Source: Verrucomicrobiota bacterium (GTDB lineage Bacteria; Verrucomicrobiota; Verrucomicrobiia; Limisphaerales; UBA8199). Taken from it: a DNA stretch of 5,505 nucleotides. Position 1 is the stretch's first letter. Every line of letters begins with the position of its first letter. The notes under the pieces were generated by a model, which was not told where the DNA came from, made no database searches, and was given only the letters and a program-made list of their open reading frames with translations. Positions 1 through 5,505 of this stretch are shown here, piece by piece. The position numbers and the translations under genes were made by a program. The DNA lies in assembly GCA_026397855.1 (NCBI GenBank), contig JAPLUA010000269.1, forward strand, positions 1 to 5,505, given 5' to 3'.

Positions 1-6
1 ATAAGC

Positions 7-1518
7 ATGAGCGACCTGGTGCATATCGAGCTGTTGCCGCTTGGGAAGCGGCTTGAGGTCGAGCGCGGCACGCCGTTTCAGGATGTGCTGTTTGCGCATG
101 GTGTGGAGTTTCCCTGCGGGGGCCGTGGACGGTGCAAGGGCTGCAAGGTCAAGGTGATTGCCGGTTCGCTGCCCATTACGGACGAGGATCGGCAGAAACT
201 CACCGCCGCCGAGGTGTCGGAGGGCTGGCGGCTGGCTTGTCGCGGGCGGGCCGAAACGGATCTGCGGATCGAACTGGCCCAATGGGAGGCGACGATTCTG
301 ACCGATGACACCGTCTTCGCCTTCACACCCGAGGAGGGGCTGGGGATAGCGGTTGATCTTGGCACTACCACCATCGTGGCCCAGTTGGTGGATTTGCAGA
401 CCGGGCATGTGCTGGGGGTGCGGGCGGCGCTGAACGCGCAGGCCAGGCACGGAGCCGACATCATGAGCCGGGTGGAATTCGCGGTGGCAGGCCAGGGCCA
501 AACTGTCCTGGAAAAGCTGGTGCGCGAGCAAATCGGCCAGTTGGCGGAGGAATTGTTAACGGCGGCGGGCGGCGGCGGGCGCAAGGTTAAGAGCGTAGTC
601 GTGGTAGGCAATTCGGTGATGCATCATGCCTTCTGCGGCATCAGCCTGGAGCCGTTTTCGCATTATCCCTTCGAGCCGGTGTCGCCCGGGCTGGCTGTCT
701 TCGAGGCGACCACCCTGGGCTGGGAGCTGGCGGGCAATCCCACGGTGCATTTCCTGCCGTGCCTGGGAAGCTTCGTCGGCAGCGACATCCTCGCCGGGCT
801 GCTGGCCACGCGATTGCACGAAGGCGACCAGCTAGCCGCGCTGATTGATTTGGGGACGAACGGGGAGATCGTGGTCGGCAACCGCGAGCGGATGCTGTGC
901 GCGTCCACGGCGGCCGGGCCGGCCTTCGAGGGCGCCCGCATTTCGATGGGCATGCGCGCGGCGACGGGGGCGATCTCGGAGGTGCGCGCAGAAGCCGGCA
1001 AGCTCCGTTGCCACGTGCTGGGAAATGGGGTGGCGCGCGGGATTTGCGGCAGCGGGCTGGTGGATGCGGTGGCGGCGAGCCTGGATCTCGGCTGGATCAA
1101 GCCCTCGGGCCGATTGGCCGGCGGGGAGTCTTTTTCGCTGGCCGAGCCGGTCACGCTCAACCAATGGGACGTGCGCGAACTGCAGTTGGCCAAGGGAGCG
1201 ATCGCCGCCGGGTTGCGCATCCTGCTCCAGCAATGGGGCGCCACGAAGGACGACCTGGCGCGGATCTACCTGGCCGGCGCGTTCGGCAACTACATCAATT
1301 ACGCCAGCGCCAACCGCATCGGCCTGCTCGACTTCCCGTCTGAAAAGGTCAACCCGTCGGGCAACACCGCCCTGCTCGGCGCCAAGCTCGCCCTGTTCAG
1401 CCTCAAGGAGCATCAAGGCGCTTACCCTGAGATTCTGGCCAAGGTGCGGCACGTGTCGCTGAATGAGGCTGAGGGATTCCAGGATATCTATGTCGAGGAG
1501 ATGGGATTCCCGGGGTGA
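7..1518 (+). CDS. [2Fe-2S] ferredoxin–ASKHA (DUF4445) protein, probable reductive activator of corrinoid proteins (RACo/RamA-like)
   Basis: Likely uses ATP hydrolysis to drive one-electron reduction of inactive Co(II) corrinoid in a methyltransferase partner back to Co(I), in the cytoplasm. The 503-residue product begins with a plant-type ferredoxin domain (about 1-92) with cluster cysteines C37, C43, C46 and C78 in the CX5CX2C...C pattern. The ASKHA ATPase follows: phosphate-1 motif AVDLGTTT (115-122), GNSVMHH (201-207), phosphate-2 motif IDLGTNGE (280-287), AGPAFEG (303-309), GICGSG (345-350), and the C-terminal LAGAFGNYIN (422-431) and GNTALLGAK (452-460). Only about 35 residues separate C78 from the ATPase, so the separate middle domain known in Carboxydothermus RACo seems absent. 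There is also no extra C-terminal 4Fe-4S ferredoxin as in archaeal RamA. The ATG at 7 gives a natural ferredoxin start, but only six bases precede it and no Shine-Dalgarno is visible; an in-frame extension beyond the window cannot be excluded. The corrinoid protein and methyltransferase are not in the window. The family call is strong; the exact partner is unknown. Confidence 0.9.
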   Translation: MSDLVHIELLPLGKRLEVERGTPFQDVLFAHGVEFPCGGRGRCKGCKVKVIAGSLPITDEDRQKLTAAEVSEGWRLACRGRAETDLRIELAQWEATILTDDTVFAFTPEEGLGIAVDLGTTTIVAQLVDLQTGHVLGVRAALNAQARHGADIMSRVEFAVAGQGQTVLEKLVREQIGQLAEELLTAAGGGGRKVKSVVVVGNSVMHHAFCGISLEPFSHYPFEPVSPGLAVFEATTLGWELAGNPTVHFLPCLGSFVGSDILAGLLATRLHEGDQLAALIDLGTNGEIVVGNRERMLCASTAAGPAFEGARISMGMRAATGAISEVRAEAGKLRCHVLGNGVARGICGSGLVDAVAASLDLGWIKPSGRLAGGESFSLAEPVTLNQWDVRELQLAKGAIAAGLRILLQQWGATKDDLARIYLAGAFGNYINYASANRIGLLDFPSEKVNPSGNTALLGAKLALFSLKEHQGAYPEILAKVRHVSLNEAEGFQDIYVEEMGFPG

Positions 1519-1572
1519 GCGGCGGGGCAAAGAGGATGGCCAGCAGGAACGCATCATGACACGGCCACTGGA

Positions 1573-1624
1573 TAGTAGCGTAAGCCTCCGGCTTGCGCCC
1601 GTCCCGGCAAGCTTCCAGCTTGCC
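1573..1624 (+). repeat. Left arm of the inverted-repeat element (hairpins 1 and 2)
   Basis: Outer end TAGTAG, then hairpin 1 with core GTAAGCC-TCC-GGCTTGC (1580-1596), the short link CCGTC (1599-1603), and hairpin 2 with core GCAAGCT-TCC-AGCTTGC (1607-1623). The hairpin 2 stem extends to ten perfect pairs by CCG/CGG flanks reaching 1604 and 1626. The two hairpins share the AA...TCC...TT skeleton, which suggests they arose by duplication of one palindromic unit. Confidence 0.75.
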
Positions 1625-1652
1625 GGCACGTCCTTGAAACTACCCGCCCAGC

Positions 1653-1704
1653 GCCAACCCGGAGGGTTGGCGGGACCGACGCAAGCTGAAAGCTTGCTCT
1701 ACTA
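1653..1704 (-). repeat. Right arm of the inverted-repeat element (hairpins 3 and 4)
   Basis: Read on the minus strand this arm starts TAGTAG at 1704. It then gives hairpin 4 with core GCAAGCT-TTC-AGCTTGC (1697 to 1681) and hairpin 3 with core CCAACCC-TCC-GGGTTGG (1670 to 1654). The outer 33 nt match the left arm at 26 of 33 positions. The inner 19 nt match at 13 of 19, and all six differences fall in three base pairs of the stem, each pair changing on both sides. Confidence 0.75.
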
Positions 1705-1752
1705 CAAAACGGTGGCAGGGGGAATGCCCAGAATCACTGACGAACGGAACCT

Positions 1753-2652
1753 ATGACCATAACCTGTGCGATCCTGGCCCTGGCCCTCTTGGCTCCGCTA
1801 ACCCTGGCGTTTGCACAACCCCTGCATCCGCGGGGGATGAGCCTCCCCCCAGGCACCGTGGTTTTCCGGGACCTGCCCTACGTCACCAACGGGCACGTTC
1901 GCCAGAAGCTGGATCTCTACCTGCCGAAGGATGGCAAGAACCTGCCGCTGATCATCAATATCCACGGCGGCGCGTTCCGGGGCGGCAGCAAGGAAATGGC
2001 CGTGCCGCTGGATTATCTTGCCCGGGGTTATGCCGTGGCTTCCATCAACTATCGCCTCAGCCAGCACGCCGTGTTTCCTGCTCAGATTGAGGACTGCAAA
2101 GCCGCCGTCCGGTGGCTGCGGGCCAATGCGGCCAGATACGGCCTGGCCCCGGGGCATTTTGCCGCCTGGGGCAGTTCCGCTGGCGGTTACCTGGCGGCCA
2201 TGCTCGGCACCACGGGGAACGTTGGCGGGTTTGAAGTCGGCGAGAACCTCGGAGTGCCGAGCCGCGTCCAGGCGGTGGTGGATTACTTCGGCCCGACCGA
2301 CTTTCTGCAAATGGACGCGCACCGCACACCCCACGGGCAATTGCACGCCCCAGCCAACTCCCCCGAGTCACAACTGGTCGGGGGGGCGATTGAGGAGAAC
2401 AAGGAGAAGGTGGCCAAGGCCAACCCGATTACTTACGTGACGAACAGCGCCCCGCCGTTCCTCATCTGCCACGGGGACCATGACCCGCTCGTGCCGCACC
2501 ATCAGAGCGAACTGCTCGAGGCGGCGCTGAAGCAGGCGGGTGTGCCGGTGACTCTCTACACGGTCAAAGGCGCTGGCCACGGCGGGTTCCATGACCCCAG
2601 GGTGCCGGAGCTGACGCAGGAATTCCTGGCGAAGTATCTGAAGCCAAAGTAG
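1753..2652 (+). CDS. Exported alpha/beta hydrolase, BD-FAE/acetyl-esterase type
   Basis: Likely a serine esterase that removes acetyl or feruloyl-type esters from plant or algal polysaccharide outside the cytoplasm. The 299-residue product opens with a hydrophobic segment (about 4-20) ending in AFA-Q (cleavage after A21), consistent with a type I signal peptide. Unusually, there is no Lys or Arg before the hydrophobic stretch. The mature part has the oxyanion-hole motif HGGAFRGG (71-78), the nucleophile elbow GSSAG with S142, the acid D244 in HGDHDPLVP, and the base H276 in GAGHGGF, so the catalytic triad is complete. The N-terminal VTNGHVRQKLDLYLPKD segment (44-60) is typical of the bifunctional feruloyl/acetyl xylan esterase (BD-FAE) group and related esterase/lipase families. 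No good Shine-Dalgarno precedes the ATG. Met29 is an alternative start but would drop the export signal. The gene stands apart from the upstream gene across the hairpin repeat and converges on the next gene. The fold and triad are certain; the substrate is inferred. Confidence 0.9.
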   Translation: MTITCAILALALLAPLTLAFAQPLHPRGMSLPPGTVVFRDLPYVTNGHVRQKLDLYLPKDGKNLPLIINIHGGAFRGGSKEMAVPLDYLARGYAVASINYRLSQHAVFPAQIEDCKAAVRWLRANAARYGLAPGHFAAWGSSAGGYLAAMLGTTGNVGGFEVGENLGVPSRVQAVVDYFGPTDFLQMDAHRTPHGQLHAPANSPESQLVGGAIEENKEKVAKANPITYVTNSAPPFLICHGDHDPLVPHHQSELLEAALKQAGVPVTLYTVKGAGHGGFHDPRVPELTQEFLAKYLKPK

Positions 2653-2680
2653 GCCCAATGGACACGCACCTGCTCGGTCT

Positions 2681-3958
2681 TCAGAGCGGCTTGCGGTAGA
2701 TCCGTCCGAACATCTTCGCCTTGCTCGATGCGAGGGGGTCCACGATTGTAATCCCATCCCGCCCGAAACGCGCGGTCACAGGCGCCCCTTTGCCGGCTCG
2801 CAGATACTTGAAGTTCAAATCCCGCACGATGCGCGCCGCGTGGAGGATTGCCACCGTGATGCGCGATTCCTCTGCGGTCGGGTATAGTTTCGCCACCGCC
2901 TCACGGCTGGCGCCGAAGAACTTCATCCGGCATATCGCCGCCAGGCCCACGGTGAGGCTGTCAATGCCGTAGCCGACATAGGCCGGCGAGCCGTCGGGCC
3001 GCCGCACATCGCGGGTGAAATGATTGTTGGCCGTGTGGATGCCTCCGCCCTGGTTCCACCAGCGGAAGCCCCGGTATTGCTGGTCGCTCTCCACCTTGCC
3101 ATCCGCCCCGACGATTTCATGGCCCTGGTTCACCGGTCCCTCGAAGTCGGGCGGCGTGATCCAGTTGTTATGGAAGTTGATGCTCATCCCGTTTTCGAAA
3201 TCAACCCGCACCTGGACCGCGTCGTAGGCGTTGATGCCGTCGCGCACAAGCCGCTGCTTCTGGCCCACCGCGGTGAGCGAAACCGGCTTGCTGCCGTAGT
3301 AGTGGCAGATCAGGTCCACCCAATGCGAGCCGACGTAGCTGAAGGGATCGCTCTGTTCGACCCACTTGAACGTGCTCGTCGAGACCTGGAGCGGTTCCTC
3401 CAGGTATGCCGTCCCATACAGCGGCGCGCCGATGCGCTGCTTGATTTCGTCGCGGATCCGCAGGTGGTCGGGGTCGTAGCGCTTGTGCATGTCCACGGCC
3501 ACGATGCGGCCCCTGGCCCTGGCTGACCCGATGATCCGGTCCGCCTCGGCCATGTCCAGGCACATCGGCTTCTCCGTGATGACGTGCGCGCCGGCGTCCA
3601 GCGCGGCGAGAATAGCCTTGGCGTGCAGGTGGTCGGGAGTGGCAACGGCCAGCACATCCAGGTCGGGGAAGCGGCGCAGAACCTCAAGCCACGGCTCATC
3701 CCCGCAATACGCTTCCGGCGCATGGCCCGTCCACCCCTTGTATGTATCCCGGGCGCGCCGGGCAGACTTCTGCGAGCGCGTGGCAACGGCGACAAGCTGG
3801 AACTTGATGGGCGCCAGGTCCCGCGCCCAATGGTCCAGGCCGACGCGCCCAAGCTGCGGGCTGAGGCCCGCCCGCTGCAAATCGGCGTAAGCCCGGAGAT
3901 GCACGTCCCCGCCGAACATGCCGGCGCCGACGAGTGCAATTTTGATTGTGCCATCCAT
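2681..3958 (-). CDS. Gfo/Idh/MocA family NAD(P)-dependent oxidoreductase
   Basis: Probably oxidises or reduces a sugar, polyol or related hydroxy compound with NAD(P) in the cytoplasm. The 425-residue protein has an N-terminal Rossmann fold with GAGMFG (11-16), the strand-end motif AVATPDHLHA (104-113), and the family hallmark EKP (129-131). The C-terminal substrate domain follows, with KRYDPDH (159-165) and SHWVDL (211-216), where H212 matches the conserved catalytic histidine. The residue four positions before it is Y208, where inositol dehydrogenase-type members have Asp. An insertion of charged and aromatic residues between the GAG motif and the second strand (about 25-50) makes it longer than the common 330-380 residue members. 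There is no Tat or Sec signal, unlike many planctomycete and verrucomicrobial relatives. The ATG at 3958 lies just before the Rossmann strand (MDGTIKIALVGAG), so the start is well supported, though the ribosome binding site is weak (GAG in TTGAGCCACG). The gene is divergent from the DUF554 gene and convergent with the esterase. The substrate cannot be read from sequence. Confidence 0.92.
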   Translation of the reverse strand: MDGTIKIALVGAGMFGGDVHLRAYADLQRAGLSPQLGRVGLDHWARDLAPIKFQLVAVATRSQKSARRARDTYKGWTGHAPEAYCGDEPWLEVLRRFPDLDVLAVATPDHLHAKAILAALDAGAHVITEKPMCLDMAEADRIIGSARARGRIVAVDMHKRYDPDHLRIRDEIKQRIGAPLYGTAYLEEPLQVSTSTFKWVEQSDPFSYVGSHWVDLICHYYGSKPVSLTAVGQKQRLVRDGINAYDAVQVRVDFENGMSINFHNNWITPPDFEGPVNQGHEIVGADGKVESDQQYRGFRWWNQGGGIHTANNHFTRDVRRPDGSPAYVGYGIDSLTVGLAAICRMKFFGASREAVAKLYPTAEESRITVAILHAARIVRDLNFKYLRAGKGAPVTARFGRDGITIVDPLASSKAKMFGRIYRKPL

Positions 3959-4076
3959 CGTGGCTCAATGTGTATCGCTCAAACCCCGCGGAGACAATCC
4001 ATTTCCACTGCTCGCCCTTGTTCTGGGACGCAATGAACTTTGATCTTTGAACCGCCGGGTTGCCGCCTATGATTTC

Positions 4077-4081
4077 AGGGG
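4077..4081 (+). promoter_or_regulatory. Shine-Dalgarno AGGGG that favours a GTG start for the DUF554 gene
   Basis: AGGGG directly abuts the ATG at 4082, which is too close to act on that codon. It lies six bases before the in-frame GTG at 4088, a normal spacing. This makes GTG 4088 a credible true start, shortening the protein by two residues. It is the only convincing ribosome binding site in the window. Confidence 0.5.
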
Positions 4082-4837
4082 ATGATCGTGACGATCCTGA
4101 GCGTGGCAGGAATGCTGGGCGGCACCGTGCTGAACGTGGCCGGCATTCTTGCCGGTGGCGTGGTCGGCTTGACGCGGCAGAAGCCGCTGCCGGCGGCGGC
4201 GGAATCCTTCTTCAAAGTCTGGCTTGGGGCGTTCACGGTCTTCTATGGGCTCCGGTTGACCTGGCTCAGCCTGAATGGTTCGGCGTGGCAAGTCCTGAAG
4301 GGGCTCGTTATCGCGGTGCTCGCAATGATGCTAGGCAAGCTGATCGGCCGGCTGATGGGGCTCCAGAGGATGTCAAATCGCCTGGGCCAGGCGGCGCGGG
4401 AATCCATTGCCGGCATCAACCCCGCCGACCCGCGCCGGTTGAGCGATGGCTTCAAGACCTGCGCTTCGCTGTTTTGCGCCGCGCCACTGGCCATCCTCGG
4501 AGCGGTTCAGGACGGGTTGTCGGGCTATTTCTATCCGCTCGCGGTGAAGGCGGTGATGGACGGCCTGGCGACGATGGGTTTCGTGGGGGTGTTCCGTTGG
4601 GGGGTGATGCTCGCTGCCCTGCCGGTGCTCGCATTCCAGGGCACGATCACCCTCGCCTGCGCGCTATGGCTCAAGCCCTTTCTCACCGCGCACGGGTTGG
4701 TTGACCCGGTGAATGCGGTGGGCGGGCTGCTGGTTTTCAGCGTGGCCCTGGTCATCCTCGGCTTGAGGCGGATCGAGCTGACCGATTACCTGCCGAGCCT
4801 GGCAATCGCGCCCTTGCTGACATGGATTTGGCCGTGA
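4082..4837 (+). CDS. DUF554 family integral membrane protein (YdfK-like)
   Basis: This is an inner-membrane protein of a widespread bacterial family whose biochemical role is, to my knowledge, not established; it may be a transporter. The 251-residue product is very hydrophobic, with about seven membrane segments near residues 8-30, 43-63, 71-93, 125-143, 161-182, 183-200 and 211-227, and a last hydrophobic stretch at 236-250. Family signatures visible in order are GGTVLNVAGILAGGVVGL (13-30), the SDGFKTCASLFC stretch (121-132), AILGAVQDGLSG (137-148), a KAVMDGLATMGF segment (156-167), PVLAFQGTITL (181-191), NAVGGLLV (211-218) and the C-terminal LPSLAIAPLL (237-246). The length is typical for the family. 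The start is either ATG 4082 or GTG 4088; Met11 (4112) also resembles starts of shorter relatives. The gene lies divergent from the oxidoreductase on its left and 75 bp before the one on its right. Neither neighbour suggests a substrate. Confidence 0.9.
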   Translation: MIVTILSVAGMLGGTVLNVAGILAGGVVGLTRQKPLPAAAESFFKVWLGAFTVFYGLRLTWLSLNGSAWQVLKGLVIAVLAMMLGKLIGRLMGLQRMSNRLGQAARESIAGINPADPRRLSDGFKTCASLFCAAPLAILGAVQDGLSGYFYPLAVKAVMDGLATMGFVGVFRWGVMLAALPVLAFQGTITLACALWLKPFLTAHGLVDPVNAVGGLLVFSVALVILGLRRIELTDYLPSLAIAPLLTWIWP

Positions 4838-4912
4838 GCCGGTTTTCCCGGGTTGCGGGCTCGGGCGAAATTTCGACTGGGCAGATGCGCAGCCTCCACT
4901 AGACTCGGGCGC

Positions 4913-5505
4913 ATGAACAAAGTGCGTTTAGGTCTCATCGGTCTGGGCAACATCGGCCAGCACCACTTCAGTTATCTGACCGCAGGCAAGGTGAACCGGG
5001 CCGAACTGGTCGCCGTGTCCGACGCCGTGCCGTCCAAGCTTGAACGGTATAAGCCGCTGAAGACGTTCACCGAGGGCGAGGAACTCATCCGCTCCGGCCT
5101 GGTGGACGCGGTGATCATTGCCACGCCGCACTACCAGCACACCTCGCTGGGCATCGCGGCGCTCAAGCAGGGTTTGCATGTGATGGTCGAGAAGCCCATC
5201 TCCGCCCACAAGGCCGATGCGGAGCGATTGATCGCGGCTCACCAGGCCCAACCTAAGCTCGTCTTCGCGGGCATGTTCCAACTGCGCGCCGAACCCCGCT
5301 ACCTGAAGATCCAGAAGCTCATCCAGAGCGGCGAGCTGGGCGACATCGTGCGGATGAGCTGGATCATGACCGACTGGTTCCGCACGGAGGCGTATTACGC
5401 AAGCGGCGGCTGGCGCGCGACCTGGAAGGGCGAGGGCGGCGGGGTGCTGCTCAACCAATGCCTGCACAACCTCGACGCGATGCAGTGGCTGCTGGGAATG
5501 CCGGC
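4913..5505 (+). CDS. Gfo/Idh/MocA family oxidoreductase, 3' end beyond the window
   Basis: An open frame from the ATG at 4913 runs off the right edge without a stop, giving 197 complete codons plus two bases. The product starts MNKVRLGLIGLGNIGQHH, with the nucleotide-binding motif GLGNIG at 10-15, then AVIIATPHYQH (66-76) and the hallmark EKP (93-95). A substrate-domain stretch GGGVLLNQCLHNLD (175-188) follows, placing the presumed catalytic histidine at H185. N181 stands four residues before it, a variant commonly seen in the family in place of Asp. About half the protein is present, since typical members are 330-400 residues. It is not a close duplicate of the enzyme at 2681-3958: spacing of motifs and flanking residues differ throughout. 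No clear Shine-Dalgarno precedes the start, but the Rossmann strand begins immediately, so the start is secure. The reaction is likely NAD(P)-linked oxidation of a sugar or polyol; the substrate is unknown. Confidence 0.92.
   Translation, partial: MNKVRLGLIGLGNIGQHHFSYLTAGKVNRAELVAVSDAVPSKLERYKPLKTFTEGEELIRSGLVDAVIIATPHYQHTSLGIAALKQGLHVMVEKPISAHKADAERLIAAHQAQPKLVFAGMFQLRAEPRYLKIQKLIQSGELGDIVRMSWIMTDWFRTEAYYASGGWRATWKGEGGGVLLNQCLHNLDAMQWLLGMP

Larger units (their letters stand above)
1573..1704. repeat. 132-bp inverted-repeat element built of four 3-nt-loop hairpins
   Basis: This element fills most of the 234-base spacer between the corrinoid activator and the esterase. A left arm (1573-1624) and a right arm (1653-1704, read in reverse complement) match at 39 of 52 positions, with a 28-nt unpaired centre (1625-1652). 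Both arms start TAGTAG when read inwards. Each arm contains two hairpins, four in all: 1578-1598 (9-bp stem with one G-T pair, loop TCC), 1604-1626 (10-bp perfect stem, loop TCC), 1652-1672 (9 bp, loop GGA, which is TCC on the other strand) and 1681-1697 (7 bp, loop GAA, which is TTC on the other strand). None is followed by a T-run, so they are not ordinary intrinsic terminators. No open reading frame or transposase lies inside. It could be a non-autonomous mobile palindromic element (MITE- or REP-like), or a structured leader of the esterase mRNA, since it ends 48 nt before that start codon. Copies elsewhere in the genome cannot be checked here. Confidence 0.8.

Noticed and set aside
832..1629. 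A 265-codon open frame on the minus strand opposite the corrinoid activator
   Set aside because: It lies antisense to a gene with clear cysteine and ATPase motifs, its product is rich in Arg, Ala and Pro without a recognisable domain, and long antisense frames are expected at this GC content.
1604..1697. Hairpins as intrinsic terminators of the corrinoid activator gene
   Set aside because: The stems are strong but none is followed by a run of T residues, on either strand.
1463..1756. A 97-codon plus-strand frame spanning the repeat spacer
   Set aside because: It starts inside the activator gene in another frame and then reads through the hairpin element; the product has no domain and its composition follows the repeats.
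2653..2680. Shared bidirectional terminator between the convergent genes
   Set aside because: The 28-bp gap has only a 4-bp possible stem (GCTC with GAGC at 2672-2687) and no T-run, so nothing supports a terminator.
3972..4002. Promoter for the minus-strand oxidoreductase (TTGTCT, 17-bp spacer, TACACA)
   Set aside because: The -10 match is only three of six, and it would leave a leader of just a few bases; too weak to annotate.
4060..4704. A 214-codon plus-strand frame overlapping the DUF554 gene
   Set aside because: It is the frame-shifted reading of the DUF554 gene; the product is Arg/Gly-rich with no domain, whereas the other frame matches the family from end to end.
4836..4862. Terminator after the DUF554 gene
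   Set aside because: GAGCC and GGCTC can pair, but across a 17-nt loop and with no following T-run.
4928..5467. A 179-codon minus-strand open frame at the right end
   Set aside because: The opposite strand encodes a convincing Gfo/Idh/MocA protein with GLGNIG and EKP motifs that runs off the window, so this frame is its shadow.

Overview
The window comes from a GC-rich bacterial chromosome (roughly 60-65 % GC by eye). It carries four complete protein genes and a fifth cut off by the right edge, with one structured non-coding repeat. No RNA genes, CRISPR array, transposase or phage genes are visible. The gene content fits the Verrucomicrobiota/Planctomycetota group: a short RACo-like corrinoid activator, a secreted BD-FAE-type carbohydrate esterase, several Gfo/Idh/MocA oxidoreductases, weak ribosome binding sites and palindrome-rich spacers. 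This placement is inferred from gene style, not from a phylogenetic marker.

Layout. 7-1518 (+) encodes a protein with an N-terminal [2Fe-2S] ferredoxin domain fused to an ASKHA/DUF4445 ATPase, most likely a reductive activator of corrinoid methyltransferase proteins. 1519-1752 is a 234-base spacer that holds a 132-bp inverted-repeat element (1573-1704) made of four short hairpins. 1753-2652 (+) is an exported alpha/beta hydrolase with a complete catalytic triad. It converges, across only 28 bp, on 2681-3958 (-), a 425-residue Gfo/Idh/MocA oxidoreductase. A 123-bp divergent spacer follows, then 4082-4837 (+), a DUF554 family membrane protein. 4913-5505 (+) is the first 197 codons of a second, unrelated-in-detail Gfo/Idh/MocA oxidoreductase.

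How they may work together. The esterase and the two sugar-type oxidoreductases suggest a carbohydrate-degrading lifestyle: esters are removed from polysaccharide outside the cytoplasm and sugars or polyols are oxidised inside. The corrinoid activator suggests methyl-group (demethylation) metabolism encoded upstream of the window. The convergent and divergent arrangement argues against one operon, so this is best read as a set of small neighbouring transcription units.

The most unusual item is the repeat at 1573-1704. Its two 52-nt arms are inverted copies of each other. Each arm carries two 3-nt-loop hairpins, and differences between the arms are largely paired, so stems are kept while sequence changes. 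That pattern points to selection on structure.
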